NCBI GenBank assembly: GCA_016871515.1
Contig: VHDE01000033.1
Coordinates: forward strand, 1-52,828
Reading direction: 5' to 3'
Source: Verrucomicrobiota bacterium
GTDB taxonomy: Bacteria > Verrucomicrobiota > Verrucomicrobiia > Limisphaerales > SIBE01
DNA length: 52,828 nucleotides
Part shown: one piece after another, positions 1 to 9,746 of the stretch
Layout of the letters: the number at the start of each line of letters is the position of its first letter
How positions within the stretch are numbered: the first letter of the stretch is position 1
Position numbers and translations under genes: made by a program
Notes under the pieces: model-generated
Databases searched by the model: none
The model's input: only the letters and a program-made list of their open reading frames with translations
What the model was told of the DNA's origin: nothing

Positions 1-7
1 TGACAAT

Positions 8-35
8 GCAGGACCGGCCCCAATGCCGGTCCTGC
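8..35. terminator. perfect hairpin, possible terminator of an upstream gene
   Basis: An 11-bp perfect inverted repeat (GCAGGACCGGC, loop CCCAAT, GCCGGTCCTGC) sits at the left edge. No T-run follows, so it may be a Rho-independent-like terminator or simply a repeat stem. Positions 36-285 hold no convincing gene; they are the upstream region of the efflux operon. Confidence 0.4.
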
Positions 36-285
36 GTTCAACAAACTGCCCGGAACCATCCGCCCAAGTAAAGAAGCATGCACCCAGCGAAGCCCAACCA
101 CATTCACTTCTCCCGCCGCGCAGCGGCTTCGTTCAACCATGCACATTACTTTCGACGAGTGGAAATGCGAACAGCGCTTTGGCATTTACCGTCGAGCGAA
201 ATAGTTGTAACTAGAACAGCGTGCAGCCCGTCTCTAGTTGCCATGAGCCCGGGACAACGTCCCAAATTATTGCGTAAGAAATGCT

Positions 286-2058
286 ATGCCTGTATTAGAG
301 CCCAAACGGATTCGCGATCGGCGCACGATCCGGCTTGCGACAATAATTACCGGTTGGTCCAGCGTTAAGACTCTGTTTTTTGTCGTGCCGTTGTTTTTAA
401 TGTTGGGCTGCACGGCTTCTCGCTACCGCAAGTCGGCGGACAAGGAAGTTTACAAGATCATTCAAGGCAAACAGCAAAAGGTCTTCGGCCAAACCAACAA
501 GTTCCATATCGAAACGCGTTATTCAGGTCGCCAACCCAAGGAGATCAAAGCGCCGGAAATCATCGAGGACCGCTTGCAAACTGGCAAGCAGGTCCTGGCT
601 CTGCCGGAAGCGCTGCGGATTGCGGTTGAGAACAATCGTCAATATCAGCTTCGCAAGGAAAACCTTTACTTGACGGCGTTGGCGCTGACCCGCGAACGAT
701 TTGCCTTCACGCCTCAGTTGTTCGCGGGCACGAAGGTCACGGGTGAACGAGCCTCCAACGGCGATCAGGCGGTCCGCGCCAGCACTCGAGCCGGTCTGGA
801 TGCTCTATTCAAAACTGGCGGGCGGCTGGCGCTCGACCTCGGCAACGATTTGCTGCGCTTTTATACTGGCGATCCGCGCCGGTCAGCGGTGTCCACAATT
901 TCTTTAAGTCTCGTGCAGCCGTTGCTCCGCGGCGCCGGGGCGAAGATTGTGGCAGAGAATCTCACTCAGGCCGAACGGAACGTAATCTATGACATTCGCA
1001 GTTTCAGTTATTACCAGGATACATTCGCATTCGACATCGTTTCGACGTACCTCCGGCTGCTTCAGCAGCAGGACACGGTGCGAAACCAATATAACAACTT
1101 TCTGAGCTTGGAAGCTTTCCGGAAGAGGGCCGAAGCCTTGGGCTTTGATCGGTTGCCCAAAATTCAAGTGGATCAAGCGATTCAGGACGAACTCCGAGCG
1201 AAAAACAGTTACATCCTGGCGGTCGATCGATATCGGTCGAGCTTGGATCTCTTCAAGATCACGCTTGGACTGCCCTTAGGTTATGAAATTCAGCTCGACG
1301 AGAATGCATTGCGCGAGATCGAAGCGGTCGGCTTGCTTCCCGTGCAACTCACTGAGACCAACGCCATTCAGATCGCCCTCGACAAGCGTCTGGATTTGCT
1401 GAACGAAATAGACATCTTCGAAGATAGCAAACGAAAGATCGACATCGCGGCCGATCGGTTGAAGCCTGACCTGAATCTCTTTGCGGATGCTTCACTGGCC
1501 TCCGAACGTCCGACGGACTATGCCAAATTCGATCTTAATGACTATCGGCTTTCGGGCGGGGTCCAAGTAAATCTTCCGATCAATCGCCTGCTGGAGCGTA
1601 ACTCGTATCGATCGGCGTTGCTGAGCTTCGAAAGGCAAATCCGGACGCTGGCTCTGTTCTTGGATGATCTCAAAACGGACGTCCGCGCGGGAATCCGCAG
1701 TCTGGAGCAAGCGCGGCAAACCTATGAAATCCAATCGAATGCCCGCGAGCTGGCGAGACGGCGCGTCGAGAGCTCGGAACTAAATATGCAAGCGGGCCGC
1801 GCCCAAACTCGTGACGTTTTGGAAGCGCAGAATGCGAGTGTCCAAGCCGAGAATGCCGTCACTGGCGCTCTCGTTGATTATCATTTAACTCGCCTGCGGC
1901 TTCTGTTAGACATGGGAGTGTTGAGGACCGCCGAAGAAAAATTCTGGCTGCGAGAAGGCTCAATCCCGCGCGCACAAGCTGGTTCGACGCAACCGCGGCA
2001 GCCCGCGGCGCCTGACTTAATTACGCCGGAACAGCTCTTTGAAAGCCCCAAGCCGTAA
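286..2058 (+). CDS. TolC-family outer-membrane efflux lipoprotein
   Basis: Outer-membrane channel component of a tripartite efflux pump. The 590-aa product has a basic N-region, a hydrophobic stretch and a lipobox LMLGC with Cys42, so it should be lipidated. The body shows the long helical repeats of the TolC/OEP family, with periodic Q/E/R-rich helices and the conserved spacing of two repeats. The C-terminal tail is Pro-rich. The ATG at 286 is used because no later start keeps the whole signal region. It leads an apparent operon with two periplasmic adaptors and a MacB-type ABC transporter, all on the plus strand. The substrate is not predictable from sequence. Confidence 0.85.
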   Translation: MPVLEPKRIRDRRTIRLATIITGWSSVKTLFFVVPLFLMLGCTASRYRKSADKEVYKIIQGKQQKVFGQTNKFHIETRYSGRQPKEIKAPEIIEDRLQTGKQVLALPEALRIAVENNRQYQLRKENLYLTALALTRERFAFTPQLFAGTKVTGERASNGDQAVRASTRAGLDALFKTGGRLALDLGNDLLRFYTGDPRRSAVSTISLSLVQPLLRGAGAKIVAENLTQAERNVIYDIRSFSYYQDTFAFDIVSTYLRLLQQQDTVRNQYNNFLSLEAFRKRAEALGFDRLPKIQVDQAIQDELRAKNSYILAVDRYRSSLDLFKITLGLPLGYEIQLDENALREIEAVGLLPVQLTETNAIQIALDKRLDLLNEIDIFEDSKRKIDIAADRLKPDLNLFADASLASERPTDYAKFDLNDYRLSGGVQVNLPINRLLERNSYRSALLSFERQIRTLALFLDDLKTDVRAGIRSLEQARQTYEIQSNARELARRRVESSELNMQAGRAQTRDVLEAQNASVQAENAVTGALVDYHLTRLRLLLDMGVLRTAEEKFWLREGSIPRAQAGSTQPRQPAAPDLITPEQLFESPKP

Positions 2059-2136
2059 CTATGCAGCCGACGCAGCCGATTTCCACAAACCGGAGGACAG
2101 ACCTCCTGTCTGCCATGCGGGGCAACTAGATCTCAC

Positions 2137-3846
2137 ATGCAAACCGAATCAATCCACGAAGCCGTTCGCCAACGACCCTTTTGGGCCGCTGGCCTGGGCG
2201 CGCTGCTCTTAGTCGCGGCGTTTTTCGCCGTGCGCAAATGGACCGCGCCACCCCCGGTTCAGAATGAGTTCCACACCGTCAAGCGCGGCGATATGCTGAT
2301 TTCCATCGTCGAGGGCGGTGCGCTCAAAGCCGTCACCGAATCGATTATCCGCAGCGAGTTCGAGGGCCTGTCGCGAATCATTAGCATCGTTCCTGAAGGT
2401 GCCTACGCTAAGAAAGGCGACCTGCTCGTGGAGTTGGATTCCTCGGAATTGAAAGACCGCGTCAATGCCCAGGAAGTCACCTACCAAAACAGCGAGTTCG
2501 CCTTCGTCCAGGCCAAGGAGAATCTGAGCATTCAAACCAACCTCATCGGCAGCCAAATCAAGGAATCCGAGCTGCGAGTCGAATTCGCCCAATCGGATCT
2601 CCTCAAATTCATTGAAGGCGATGCGCCCCAACAAATCAACACGGCGACCAACAGCATTATCATCCGCAAGGAACAAGTGCAGCGCGCTCAGGACAAATTG
2701 AACTGGACTCAGGAACTGCACAAAAAAGGCTACGCGTCGAAGTCTGAATTGGAAGCCGACAGCCTGAGCCTGATGCAGAACAAGATTTCGTTGGAACAGT
2801 CGGAAGAGGATTTGCGGCTGATGATCAAGTACGATCAACCGAAGAATCTCCGCAAACTCGATTCGGCGTTGGACCAAGCCAAGATGGAACTGGACCGTTT
2901 GAAGCAGCGCACTTCCGCGCAGATTTCCCAGGCCGAAGCCGACCTGCGAACACGCCAGCGCGCACTCGAACTGACGCTCGAAAAGCTCAATCAGCTTAAA
3001 GAACAATTAGCGGCTTCTCGTATTCTGGCCCCTCAGGATGGTTTGGTCGTCTATGCTTCGAGCAATCCCTTCGGCGGCGGCGGCGGCGGTCAAATTCTGA
3101 TTGAAGAGGGCGCTCAGATTCGGCAGCGCCAAGAAATTATCAAACTCCCGGACGTTTCCCAAATGTTGGTCGAAATTCGCGTGCACGAGTCGCATGTCCT
3201 CCAAGTCCGGCCCGGTCTGGAAGCCTACGTGACGGTTGATTCCATCCCAGACCAGCGGTTCAAAGCTAAAGTGCGCAAAGTCGCAGTTCTCCCGAATTCA
3301 CAGGACAGATTCTTCAATCCCAACCTTAAAGTGTATGCGACCGATGTGTTGATCGAAGATCAATTGCCCGATCTCAAGCCAGGCGTTTCGGCTCGCGCTG
3401 AAATCATCGTTACAAATCTGGTCGATGCGCTAACCGTCCCGCTCCAGTGCGTCACGACGGTCAAGGGCAAGCAAGTCTGTTATGTTCAACATGGGAGCAC
3501 GACTGCTCTTGCTCCTGTAACAGTTGGCAATTTCAACGACCAATTCATTGAGGTTAAATCCGGTTTGAAAGAAGGGGATCGCGTCATGCTTTCACCACCC
3601 GCGGCGCCCGAGGACGCGGATTTGAGCGGGTCGGTGATTTCGTCGTCGGACGTTGAACCGCGTTCAGCCCCAGTTCCTCAGGCGGCTCCGCCGGCAGATA
3701 GTTCAGGAAGAAGTCAGGCTGGACCTCGCCGAGACGCAGGTCTGAACAGTGAACCCGCTTCATCAGCGGCCCCGGGACCGAGAGGCCCAGGCGAACGCGG
3801 ATCGCGACAACCTGTGAGCGCTGGCGCTGAAGCCTCCGGACGTTGA
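2137..3846 (+). CDS. HlyD/MacA-type periplasmic adaptor (first copy)
   Basis: Membrane-fusion protein that should link the inner-membrane ABC transporter to the TolC-like channel. Of 569 aa, residues ~17-33 form one N-terminal membrane anchor. A barrel-sandwich/lipoyl region follows (VKRGDMLISIVEGG), then a long coiled-coil hairpin (~110-300). The second lipoyl half begins at APQDGLVVYASSNPF, and a beta-barrel and membrane-proximal domain follow (LPDLKPGVSARAEI). Residues ~312-318 are a short glycine run. The C-terminus (~480-569) is Pro/Ala/Gly-rich and probably disordered. It is paralogous to the next gene and lies 78 bp after the TolC-like gene. Confidence 0.87.
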   Translation: MQTESIHEAVRQRPFWAAGLGALLLVAAFFAVRKWTAPPPVQNEFHTVKRGDMLISIVEGGALKAVTESIIRSEFEGLSRIISIVPEGAYAKKGDLLVELDSSELKDRVNAQEVTYQNSEFAFVQAKENLSIQTNLIGSQIKESELRVEFAQSDLLKFIEGDAPQQINTATNSIIIRKEQVQRAQDKLNWTQELHKKGYASKSELEADSLSLMQNKISLEQSEEDLRLMIKYDQPKNLRKLDSALDQAKMELDRLKQRTSAQISQAEADLRTRQRALELTLEKLNQLKEQLAASRILAPQDGLVVYASSNPFGGGGGGQILIEEGAQIRQRQEIIKLPDVSQMLVEIRVHESHVLQVRPGLEAYVTVDSIPDQRFKAKVRKVAVLPNSQDRFFNPNLKVYATDVLIEDQLPDLKPGVSARAEIIVTNLVDALTVPLQCVTTVKGKQVCYVQHGSTTALAPVTVGNFNDQFIEVKSGLKEGDRVMLSPPAAPEDADLSGSVISSSDVEPRSAPVPQAAPPADSSGRSQAGPRRDAGLNSEPASSAAPGPRGPGERGSRQPVSAGAEASGR

Positions 3847-3906
3847 TTGCCAAGCCGTGAATCGGAGCCGCCATTTCTTTGCGACGCGCATGGCAAACAT
3901 AAGCCT

Positions 3907-3990
3907 GGCAGGACAGGGCGTCTCGGCTGTCCTGTTCTTGGTGCTAGCAAATGCTGGAGAGGCGGGACGCCTATCCTACGGCTGGTTCAT
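3907..3990. repeat. degenerate copy of the GGACAGGCGGGACGCCTGTCC repeat
   Basis: An imperfect inverted repeat of the type CAGGACAGGGCGTCTCG...GGCGGGACGCCTATCCTAC ends in GCTGGTTCAT just before the ribosome-binding site of the second adaptor. The same unit occurs in a cleaner form at 31861-31958. It explains why the open frame of the next gene extends upstream to 3847 without encoding protein-like sequence. Confidence 0.7.
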
Positions 3991-4005
3991 CGAAGGAGGT
4001 CTTCT

Positions 4006-6516
4006 ATGACAACCAAAGTTCGCAGACGCCGCCGGAATTGGATCGGCCGCTTCCTGTTCGCCGCGGTTGCGGTTGGCTTCTCGGCCACAGCGTGGCATCT
4101 CGTCAATAAGTCCAAGAAGGATGCGCTGCCGCCCAATGCTTACTACGAAGTCAAGCGCGGTGACCTGCTAATCTCTGTTATGGAGGAGGGCGCACTCAAG
4201 GCCCTGAATGAGGTGGTCATTCGGAACAATTTGCAGGGCGAGTCGAGGATTCTGCAGCTCGCGCCTGAAGGATCGCATGTTAAGAAAGGCGATTTATTGG
4301 TTGAACTCGATGCATCCCCGGTCAAAGACAAACTCAACGAGCAAGAAGTCGCTTACCAAGACAATCTCTATATGCTGTTGCAGGCTCGGGAGAATTTGAA
4401 AATTCAGAAGAGCCTCGTCGAAAGCCGGATCAAAGACGCGGAGCTTCAAGTGGAACTGGCCCAGCGCGACCTCGAAAAGTACCGAGACGGTGACGCGCCC
4501 AGGCAAATCAAAATGGTGGACGCTCAGATTGAGGTGATCGAGGAGGCCGTTCGCATCGCCAGCGAAAGGTTTGCGCGGACCCAAGTGTTGGTCAGGGATG
4601 GGAACGCCACAAAATCGGAGCTCGAAGCCGATAGCCTAAGTTTGAAGCGAGATCAATTGGGGTTGGAGCAAGCAAAGGAAGATTTGAGGCTCCTGAAGAA
4701 GTTCGATCAACCGAACATGGTTCGCATGTTGGAATCGAATGTGCAGCAGGCCCAGGACGAACTCGACCGGTTGAAACAACGGTCCGCCAACGAAATTGCT
4801 CAAGCGGAAGCCGATTTTAAAACGAGTGAGCGCGCTTTGGAAGTCATGGACAACGCGCTCAAACAGCAGCGCCGACAGCTGGAGAACGCAAAGATTTACG
4901 CGCCGCAGGATGGGCTCGTTGTCTACGCTTCCACCAGCCCGTTTAGCGGTGGCGGCGGGCGTTCGGAGGACATGAGGTCTCGCATGCGAGACAGCGGCTA
5001 CGGAAATATGTTCGAATCCGATGGGCGGTTTCGTCGAGGTGGAGAACGCGGAGGCGGTGGCCGAGGTGGACGCGGCGGCGGAGGGGGCGGGGGATCGTCC
5101 GGCGGACAATACAGTTCGGGAGGGTCAGGTGGTTCGTACGGCTCGGGCGGAGGAGCATCGTCGGTCCAAGGGGCGTCGGGTCAGGGCGGCGGCGGCGGCG
5201 GTGCTGGTGGTTCGGGACGAGGATCGGGGGCAGGGGGTGGCGGCGGATCCTTTGGCGGCGGCGGTTCGTCTTTTGGTGGTGGCGGGCAAGGTTCGGGTGG
5301 AGGCGCCCCGTCCATAGGCTATACTTCGGTTCGACAAGGTGCTGCGGTTGGATCTGGAAGTTCGATGTCGTCAGGTTCTTCACTTGGTTTGGGCGGATCA
5401 GGTTTGTCGAGTTCACTCGGATCTGGCAGTTCGGGCTCTTCGTATGGCTCCAGCGCATTGATGTCGGCGTATAGCACGGAGAACAGCCAGGTTGGTTCGA
5501 GATCTGGATCGAGAGGATCGAGCTCATATTCCTTTGAGGAAGGCGGTTTTTCTTTCTTTGGATCCGCGATGGTCATTAAAGAAGGCACGTTGGTTCGGCA
5601 ACGGCAGGAATTGATCAAGCTCCCGGACGTTTCGCGGATGCTGGCTGAGGTGAAGATTCAAGAATCACGGGTTCGACAGGTTCATCCTGGGATGCTGGCC
5701 TATGTTAAAGTCGAGACGTTGCCCGGGCGCCGTTTTAGAGGGACGGTCCGGAAAGTCGCCATTTTGCCGGACAGCCAATCGAGCTGGGTTAACCTGAACA
5801 CGAAGGTTTACTCGACGGAAGTTCTAATCGAAGACGAACTGCCGGAACTAAAGCCCGGTGTGTCTGCGCGCGCCGAGATCATCATCACGAACTTGGCGAA
5901 TGTCTTGAGCGTCCCCATCCAGGCCGTCACCCGATACCGCGGAGAATACGTTTGTTTTGCGAAACGCGGATTGTCGGTTGTGCCTGTTCCAGTGACCACC
6001 GGTTGGTTCAATGACCGATTCATGGAAATTAAGTCCGGGTTGAATGTCGGGGATCGGGTGCTCCTCGCGCCGATCGGAGACGAAGAACAACTCGACACCG
6101 AAAGCGAAGGCCAGACCAATCAAGTCGAGTCCGCTGTCGGCACTGAGGCGATCCAATCTCAGCAAGTCAATCCCGCCCCAACGCCGCAAGCTGAACGGGA
6201 CGTTCAGGAACCAGCGCCGGTTCGGCCCGATGTTACGCAAAATCCAGCAGGCGCGGAAGCGCCAGGTGTTGGACGCGGCAACCGATCTGGCGGCGAGGGG
6301 CGTGGAGGGGCTGAAGGGTTTGGCGGAAGACGTGGCGGCCGCTTCCAGGATGATCCTGAAGCGCAACGCCGACGGGAAGAGTTTATGAACTTAAGCCCGG
6401 AGGAACGTGAAGCGAGGATGCGCGAATTTCGCGGACGGCGCGGGCAAGGGCAAGGGCGAGGCCGCGGACAAACCAACTCGGAGCCTCAAACTCCGCAACA
6501 GAATCCGGAGCCCTAA
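4006..6516 (+). CDS. HlyD/MacA-type periplasmic adaptor with long Gly/Ser-rich insert (second copy)
   Basis: Second membrane-fusion protein of the pump, 836 aa from the chosen start. The frame is open from 3847, but the ATG at 4006 has a strong AAGGAGGT at 3993-4000 and is followed by a basic stretch and a membrane anchor (residues ~13-31). The upstream part is repeat DNA. Lipoyl halves, coiled-coil hairpin and beta-barrel match the first copy closely. Between APQDGLVVYASTSPF and the downstream VIKEGTLVRQRQELIKLPD lies a Gly/Ser-rich insert (residues ~316-513) exactly where the paralogue has only a short glycine run. The C-terminus is again low complexity, rich in Gly, Arg and Gln. A MacB-like gene follows after a repeat-filled gap. 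Confidence 0.87.
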   Translation: MTTKVRRRRRNWIGRFLFAAVAVGFSATAWHLVNKSKKDALPPNAYYEVKRGDLLISVMEEGALKALNEVVIRNNLQGESRILQLAPEGSHVKKGDLLVELDASPVKDKLNEQEVAYQDNLYMLLQARENLKIQKSLVESRIKDAELQVELAQRDLEKYRDGDAPRQIKMVDAQIEVIEEAVRIASERFARTQVLVRDGNATKSELEADSLSLKRDQLGLEQAKEDLRLLKKFDQPNMVRMLESNVQQAQDELDRLKQRSANEIAQAEADFKTSERALEVMDNALKQQRRQLENAKIYAPQDGLVVYASTSPFSGGGGRSEDMRSRMRDSGYGNMFESDGRFRRGGERGGGGRGGRGGGGGGGSSGGQYSSGGSGGSYGSGGGASSVQGASGQGGGGGGAGGSGRGSGAGGGGGSFGGGGSSFGGGGQGSGGGAPSIGYTSVRQGAAVGSGSSMSSGSSLGLGGSGLSSSLGSGSSGSSYGSSALMSAYSTENSQVGSRSGSRGSSSYSFEEGGFSFFGSAMVIKEGTLVRQRQELIKLPDVSRMLAEVKIQESRVRQVHPGMLAYVKVETLPGRRFRGTVRKVAILPDSQSSWVNLNTKVYSTEVLIEDELPELKPGVSARAEIIITNLANVLSVPIQAVTRYRGEYVCFAKRGLSVVPVPVTTGWFNDRFMEIKSGLNVGDRVLLAPIGDEEQLDTESEGQTNQVESAVGTEAIQSQQVNPAPTPQAERDVQEPAPVRPDVTQNPAGAEAPGVGRGNRSGGEGRGGAEGFGGRRGGRFQDDPEAQRRREEFMNLSPEEREARMREFRGRRGQGQGRGRGQTNSEPQTPQQNPEP

Positions 6517-7030
6517 ACGTACTTATGCCGTTGAAACATCCCCTCTCCCTAGCTCTTTCCGTGAGCCTGCCCCCCGTAACACAGAGTTTCACTCTGCCGT
6601 ATCGCCGACTTGCAGTCGGCAGCGCGTCCGAAACATCGAACAGTCCCGAACATCCGGACGTTCTGCAGAATGGAATTCTTCCCAGTAGCAAGGTGAATGC
6701 TGCCCCTCTCCCCATCCGATGGGGAGAGGGAATCGAGCTTTTGCGGTTGGCGATACCTGATGGACGAACGTGCCCAACGCCCAGGTCTTTTCCCTCTCTC
6801 CATCGGATGGGGAGAGGGTTAGGGAGAGGGGCGCTGCAACTGTCAGCTACTGCATTCTTCCGCCGCCAAAGAGCGGCTGATTGGCTGCGATACAGCAGAG
6901 TGAAACTCTGCGCCACGTCGGGGAGCGCTTTTCGGTTCATGGTCCTGCAGCGCGTTAGGAAAGCATGCTGCAACGGCAAATTCATGCTCCTAAGGGACAT
7001 GCCGTTGCCCAGGCTTGAAGAGAGTGGCTT
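6517..7030. repeat. repeat-rich intergenic region before macB-like gene
   Basis: No gene is seen here. The region holds several inverted-repeat units: CACAGAGTTTCACTCTGC near 6580 against CAGCAGAGTGAAACTCTG near 6893; a CCCCTCTCCCCATCCGATGGGGAGAGGG hairpin at about 6704-6731; and CCCTCTCTCCATCGGATGGGGAGAGGG near 6790. It ends with GGTTCATGG at 6934-6942. A variant CCGTGAGCC near 6560 could be the opposite edge. The structure matches the bracketed cassettes seen elsewhere in the window. Confidence 0.75.
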
Positions 7031-9094
7031 GTGACCGCCACGAAGCCCAAAGCCATCATTCGCATCCAAGGGGTCGAGAAGACCTACGACATGGGCGAGG
7101 TCAAAGTGCGTGCGCTGCGTGGCGTGAACCTCGAAGTCTTGGAAGGCGATTACATCGCGATCATGGGGCCTTCCGGTTCCGGCAAATCAACGCTCTTGAA
7201 CCTTCTCGGTTGTCTGGATCGGCCAACGGCTGGCCAATATTATCTGGGCGGCGATGACGTCTCGCAAATGGACGATGATGAACTGTCGGAAATCCGAGGG
7301 CGCAAGATCGGATTCATTTTTCAATCCTATAATTTGATTCATCAGCTCTCGCTTATCGAGAACGTTCAGATGCCGTTGTTTTATCAGGGGTTGGATAGCG
7401 CCAAAAACAACGAACGTTGCAAAGGCTTCGCGCGGCTTGTCGGTCTGGGCGAACGTCTGGGCCATCGGCCCAGCCAGCTCTCGGGTGGCCAACAGCAACG
7501 TGTCGCGGTAGCGCGTTCGCTCGTGAACGATCCGCTGATGATTCTGGCTGACGAACCGACCGGCAATCTCGACTCTAAGACGGGCCAGGAAATCCTCGAC
7601 CTGCTCGATCGTCTCAACCACGGCGGCAAAACAATCGTCCTTGTCACCCACGATCCCCATACGGCGGCTCGTGCGCGTCGAGTCGTGCACATGCGCGATG
7701 GCGTGGTTGATCGTATCATCGAGAATGAACGACGGCCCGCTCCAGACCAATTAATCTCCGAACAAGCCCTGTCGACCGAGGTCGAGGGAAGGTCGCGCTT
7801 CCGTATTTCGCTTCGGCCATTGCGCACGATGCAAGTCGGCATCAAAAGCCTGTTGCTGCACAAGCTGCGTTCGGCGCTCACCATGTTGGGAATTATTTTC
7901 GGCGTTTGTTCGGTGATCGCGATGCTGGCCATTGGAGAAGGCGCTTCCTTCGAAGCGCAGGAAGCCATCAAGAAACTTGGCAGCGCCAATATTCATATCA
8001 ACGCCGAAAAACCGGCCGAAGATACCAAGGTTGTCACCACGACCTCGGGCCGCGGTTCGGTCATCGAATATGGCCTAACGTACAAGGACGCAGGCCGCAT
8101 CCAGGCAACGATACCCGGAATCAGCCACGTCGTTCCCATGCGCATCATTCGCGAGAATGTTCGTTTCTTCCGGAACGAAGTCCCCGGCCAGGTCATCGGC
8201 ACTCATCCAATTTATGCGGATATCAGCGGCTTGGACTTGATCCGCGGACGTTTCCTCGCCGAAACCGATGATACACACCAAAACAATGTGTGCGCCATCT
8301 CGTCGGGCTTGGCCAAGCGGCTTTTCCCGTATCAGGACCCACTGGATCAGGAATTGAAGATCGGCGCTCATTATTATCAAGTGATTGGCCTGGTTCGCGA
8401 AACGAGCACCGAAGAGAAACGCCCGCAGAGCGGTGACAGTGTCGGTTATCCTTTAGACAACAATGTGTACATGCCGCTCTCGACAGCGAAGAGCCGCTTC
8501 GGTGAAACGCTCATCCGGCGCTCCGCTGGAAGCCAGGAGCAAGAGCGCGTTCAGTTGCACAAGATCATCGTTCAATTCGCGGATACGAAGAGCGTTGAAA
8601 CGGCGGTGCCGCAGATTCAGACGCTGCTCAACCGTTTTCATACGAAAAAGGATTTCGGATTGATTGTTCCTCTTCAACTTTTGCGGCAAGCCGAAGAAAT
8701 TAAGCGCACCTACAACATCGTGCTCGGGTCCATTGCTGCCATTTCGCTGCTCGTCGGCGGCATTGGCATCATGAATATCATGCTAGCCACTGTCACGGAA
8801 CGAACTCGTGAGATTGGCATCCGCCGCGCGCTTGGCGCCAAGCAAAAGGATATTACTTCGCAGTTTCTTGTCGAAGCCATTGTGCTCGCGATCGGGGGCG
8901 GACTGATCGGGGTGATTTTGGGAATTCTAACACCGTTTGTGGTCTCGCAACTGACCGACATGAAGACCATCGTCACGCCGTTGTCGGTCTTGCTCGCCTT
9001 TGGCATTTCCGGCGCGGTGGGAATTATCTTCGGCCTTTATCCGGCTTCGCGCGCGGCGGCGCTGGACCCAATCGAAGCCTTGCGGCACGAATAA
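7031..9094 (+). CDS. MacB-type ABC transporter, ATPase fused to FtsX-like permease
   Basis: Inner-membrane motor of the efflux system. The 687-aa product starts at GTG 7031. Residues 1-~235 are an ABC ATPase with Walker A GPSGSGKST (46-54), signature LSGGQQQRVAVARS, Walker B LMILADEPTGNLDS and the H-loop VTHD. A linker leads to the first membrane helix (~281-301), a large periplasmic MacB_PCD-type domain (~300-550) and three C-terminal helices ending in YPASRAAALDPIEALRHE. That order is standard for MacB. With the TolC-like gene and the two adaptors it makes a complete tripartite export system (macrolides, peptides or lipids in known homologues; substrate here unknown). Confidence 0.9.
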   Translation: MTATKPKAIIRIQGVEKTYDMGEVKVRALRGVNLEVLEGDYIAIMGPSGSGKSTLLNLLGCLDRPTAGQYYLGGDDVSQMDDDELSEIRGRKIGFIFQSYNLIHQLSLIENVQMPLFYQGLDSAKNNERCKGFARLVGLGERLGHRPSQLSGGQQQRVAVARSLVNDPLMILADEPTGNLDSKTGQEILDLLDRLNHGGKTIVLVTHDPHTAARARRVVHMRDGVVDRIIENERRPAPDQLISEQALSTEVEGRSRFRISLRPLRTMQVGIKSLLLHKLRSALTMLGIIFGVCSVIAMLAIGEGASFEAQEAIKKLGSANIHINAEKPAEDTKVVTTTSGRGSVIEYGLTYKDAGRIQATIPGISHVVPMRIIRENVRFFRNEVPGQVIGTHPIYADISGLDLIRGRFLAETDDTHQNNVCAISSGLAKRLFPYQDPLDQELKIGAHYYQVIGLVRETSTEEKRPQSGDSVGYPLDNNVYMPLSTAKSRFGETLIRRSAGSQEQERVQLHKIIVQFADTKSVETAVPQIQTLLNRFHTKKDFGLIVPLQLLRQAEEIKRTYNIVLGSIAAISLLVGGIGIMNIMLATVTERTREIGIRRALGAKQKDITSQFLVEAIVLAIGGGLIGVILGILTPFVVSQLTDMKTIVTPLSVLLAFGISGAVGIIFGLYPASRAAALDPIEALRHE

Positions 9095-9219
9095 TTCGCG
9101 AGACAGGGCGTTTCGTTGGGGCCAGCTTGGTCAAACCAGCAGCCCATTCGCCAGTGGTTGGCAAGGACCGATTGCGCGCTAATGCCTTTCGGTGACTCAA
9201 CCTGAAAATAGCAGCTGGG

Positions 9220-9371
9220 CTGAACAGGAGGGAACAGAGGCAACAGAGTTGGAGAGATTTGTCCAGAACAGCGCTGTTGTTTGAATCGCACCTGACCGGT
9301 GAACGTCCCTGCAAGCTCCCCTTCGAGTCCAAGTCTTTCTCTTTCTGTTTGCTCCGTTGCCTCCTGTTCAG
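9220..9371. repeat. MITE-like inverted repeat (GAACAGGAGG...CCTCCTGTTC)
   Basis: Imperfect inverted arms CTGAACAGGAGGGAACAGAGGCAACAGAG (9220-9248) and CTCCGTTGCCTCCTGTTCAG (9352-9371) enclose about 100 bp without a gene. Just upstream, at 9180, lies TAATGCCTTTCGGT, which recurs at 33968 in a REP-like hairpin. Confidence 0.6.
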
Positions 9372-9418
9372 ATCAATCGCCGCTTTAAGGTTCAAAGATC
9401 GCATGGCAAATGGTTGTC

Positions 9419-9624
9419 CCGGAGGGACTGCGTGAGAATAGCCTGGCGTTTCAACGCCAGGAACCGAATCGCCAAGAGATCGAGTCCCGTAAGGGACGGC
9501 TGAAAGGCAATTAGGAATCGAACGTTTCAGTCATCCCTTTCGGACTTGCGCGCTCGTCGTTACGGTCCCCGGCGTTGAAACGAGCGTTGAAACCGCGGGC
9601 TGTTTTCATGCAATCCCTCCGGGG
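9419..9624. repeat. nested inverted-repeat element
   Basis: Outer arms CCCGGAGGGA (9419-9428) and TCCCTCCGGG (9615-9624) enclose the hairpins CCTGGCGTTTCAACGCCAGG (9443-9462) and GTCCCGTAAGGGAC (9485-9498). No coding potential is seen in 9095-9746 apart from these repeats. Confidence 0.65.
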
Positions 9625-9746
9625 CAAATGTCGCTGAACGGGCGCCAATTCTGGCATCCGGTTCTTGCTCGCGGACTTGTCGAATCTCTGTTTCTACTTG
9701 GTGCATCGGCATTCGTAATCCGTAATAGCGTTGCAGTGTAGCAGCA

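Noticed and set aside
3847..4005. N-terminal extension of the second adaptor
   Set aside because: It is made of a dispersed inverted repeat, and a strong Shine-Dalgarno precedes ATG 4006.
5021..5317. Long open frames on both strands within the Gly/Ser-rich insert
   Set aside because: High-GC low-complexity DNA is open in several frames; the adaptor frame continues into conserved sequence on both sides.
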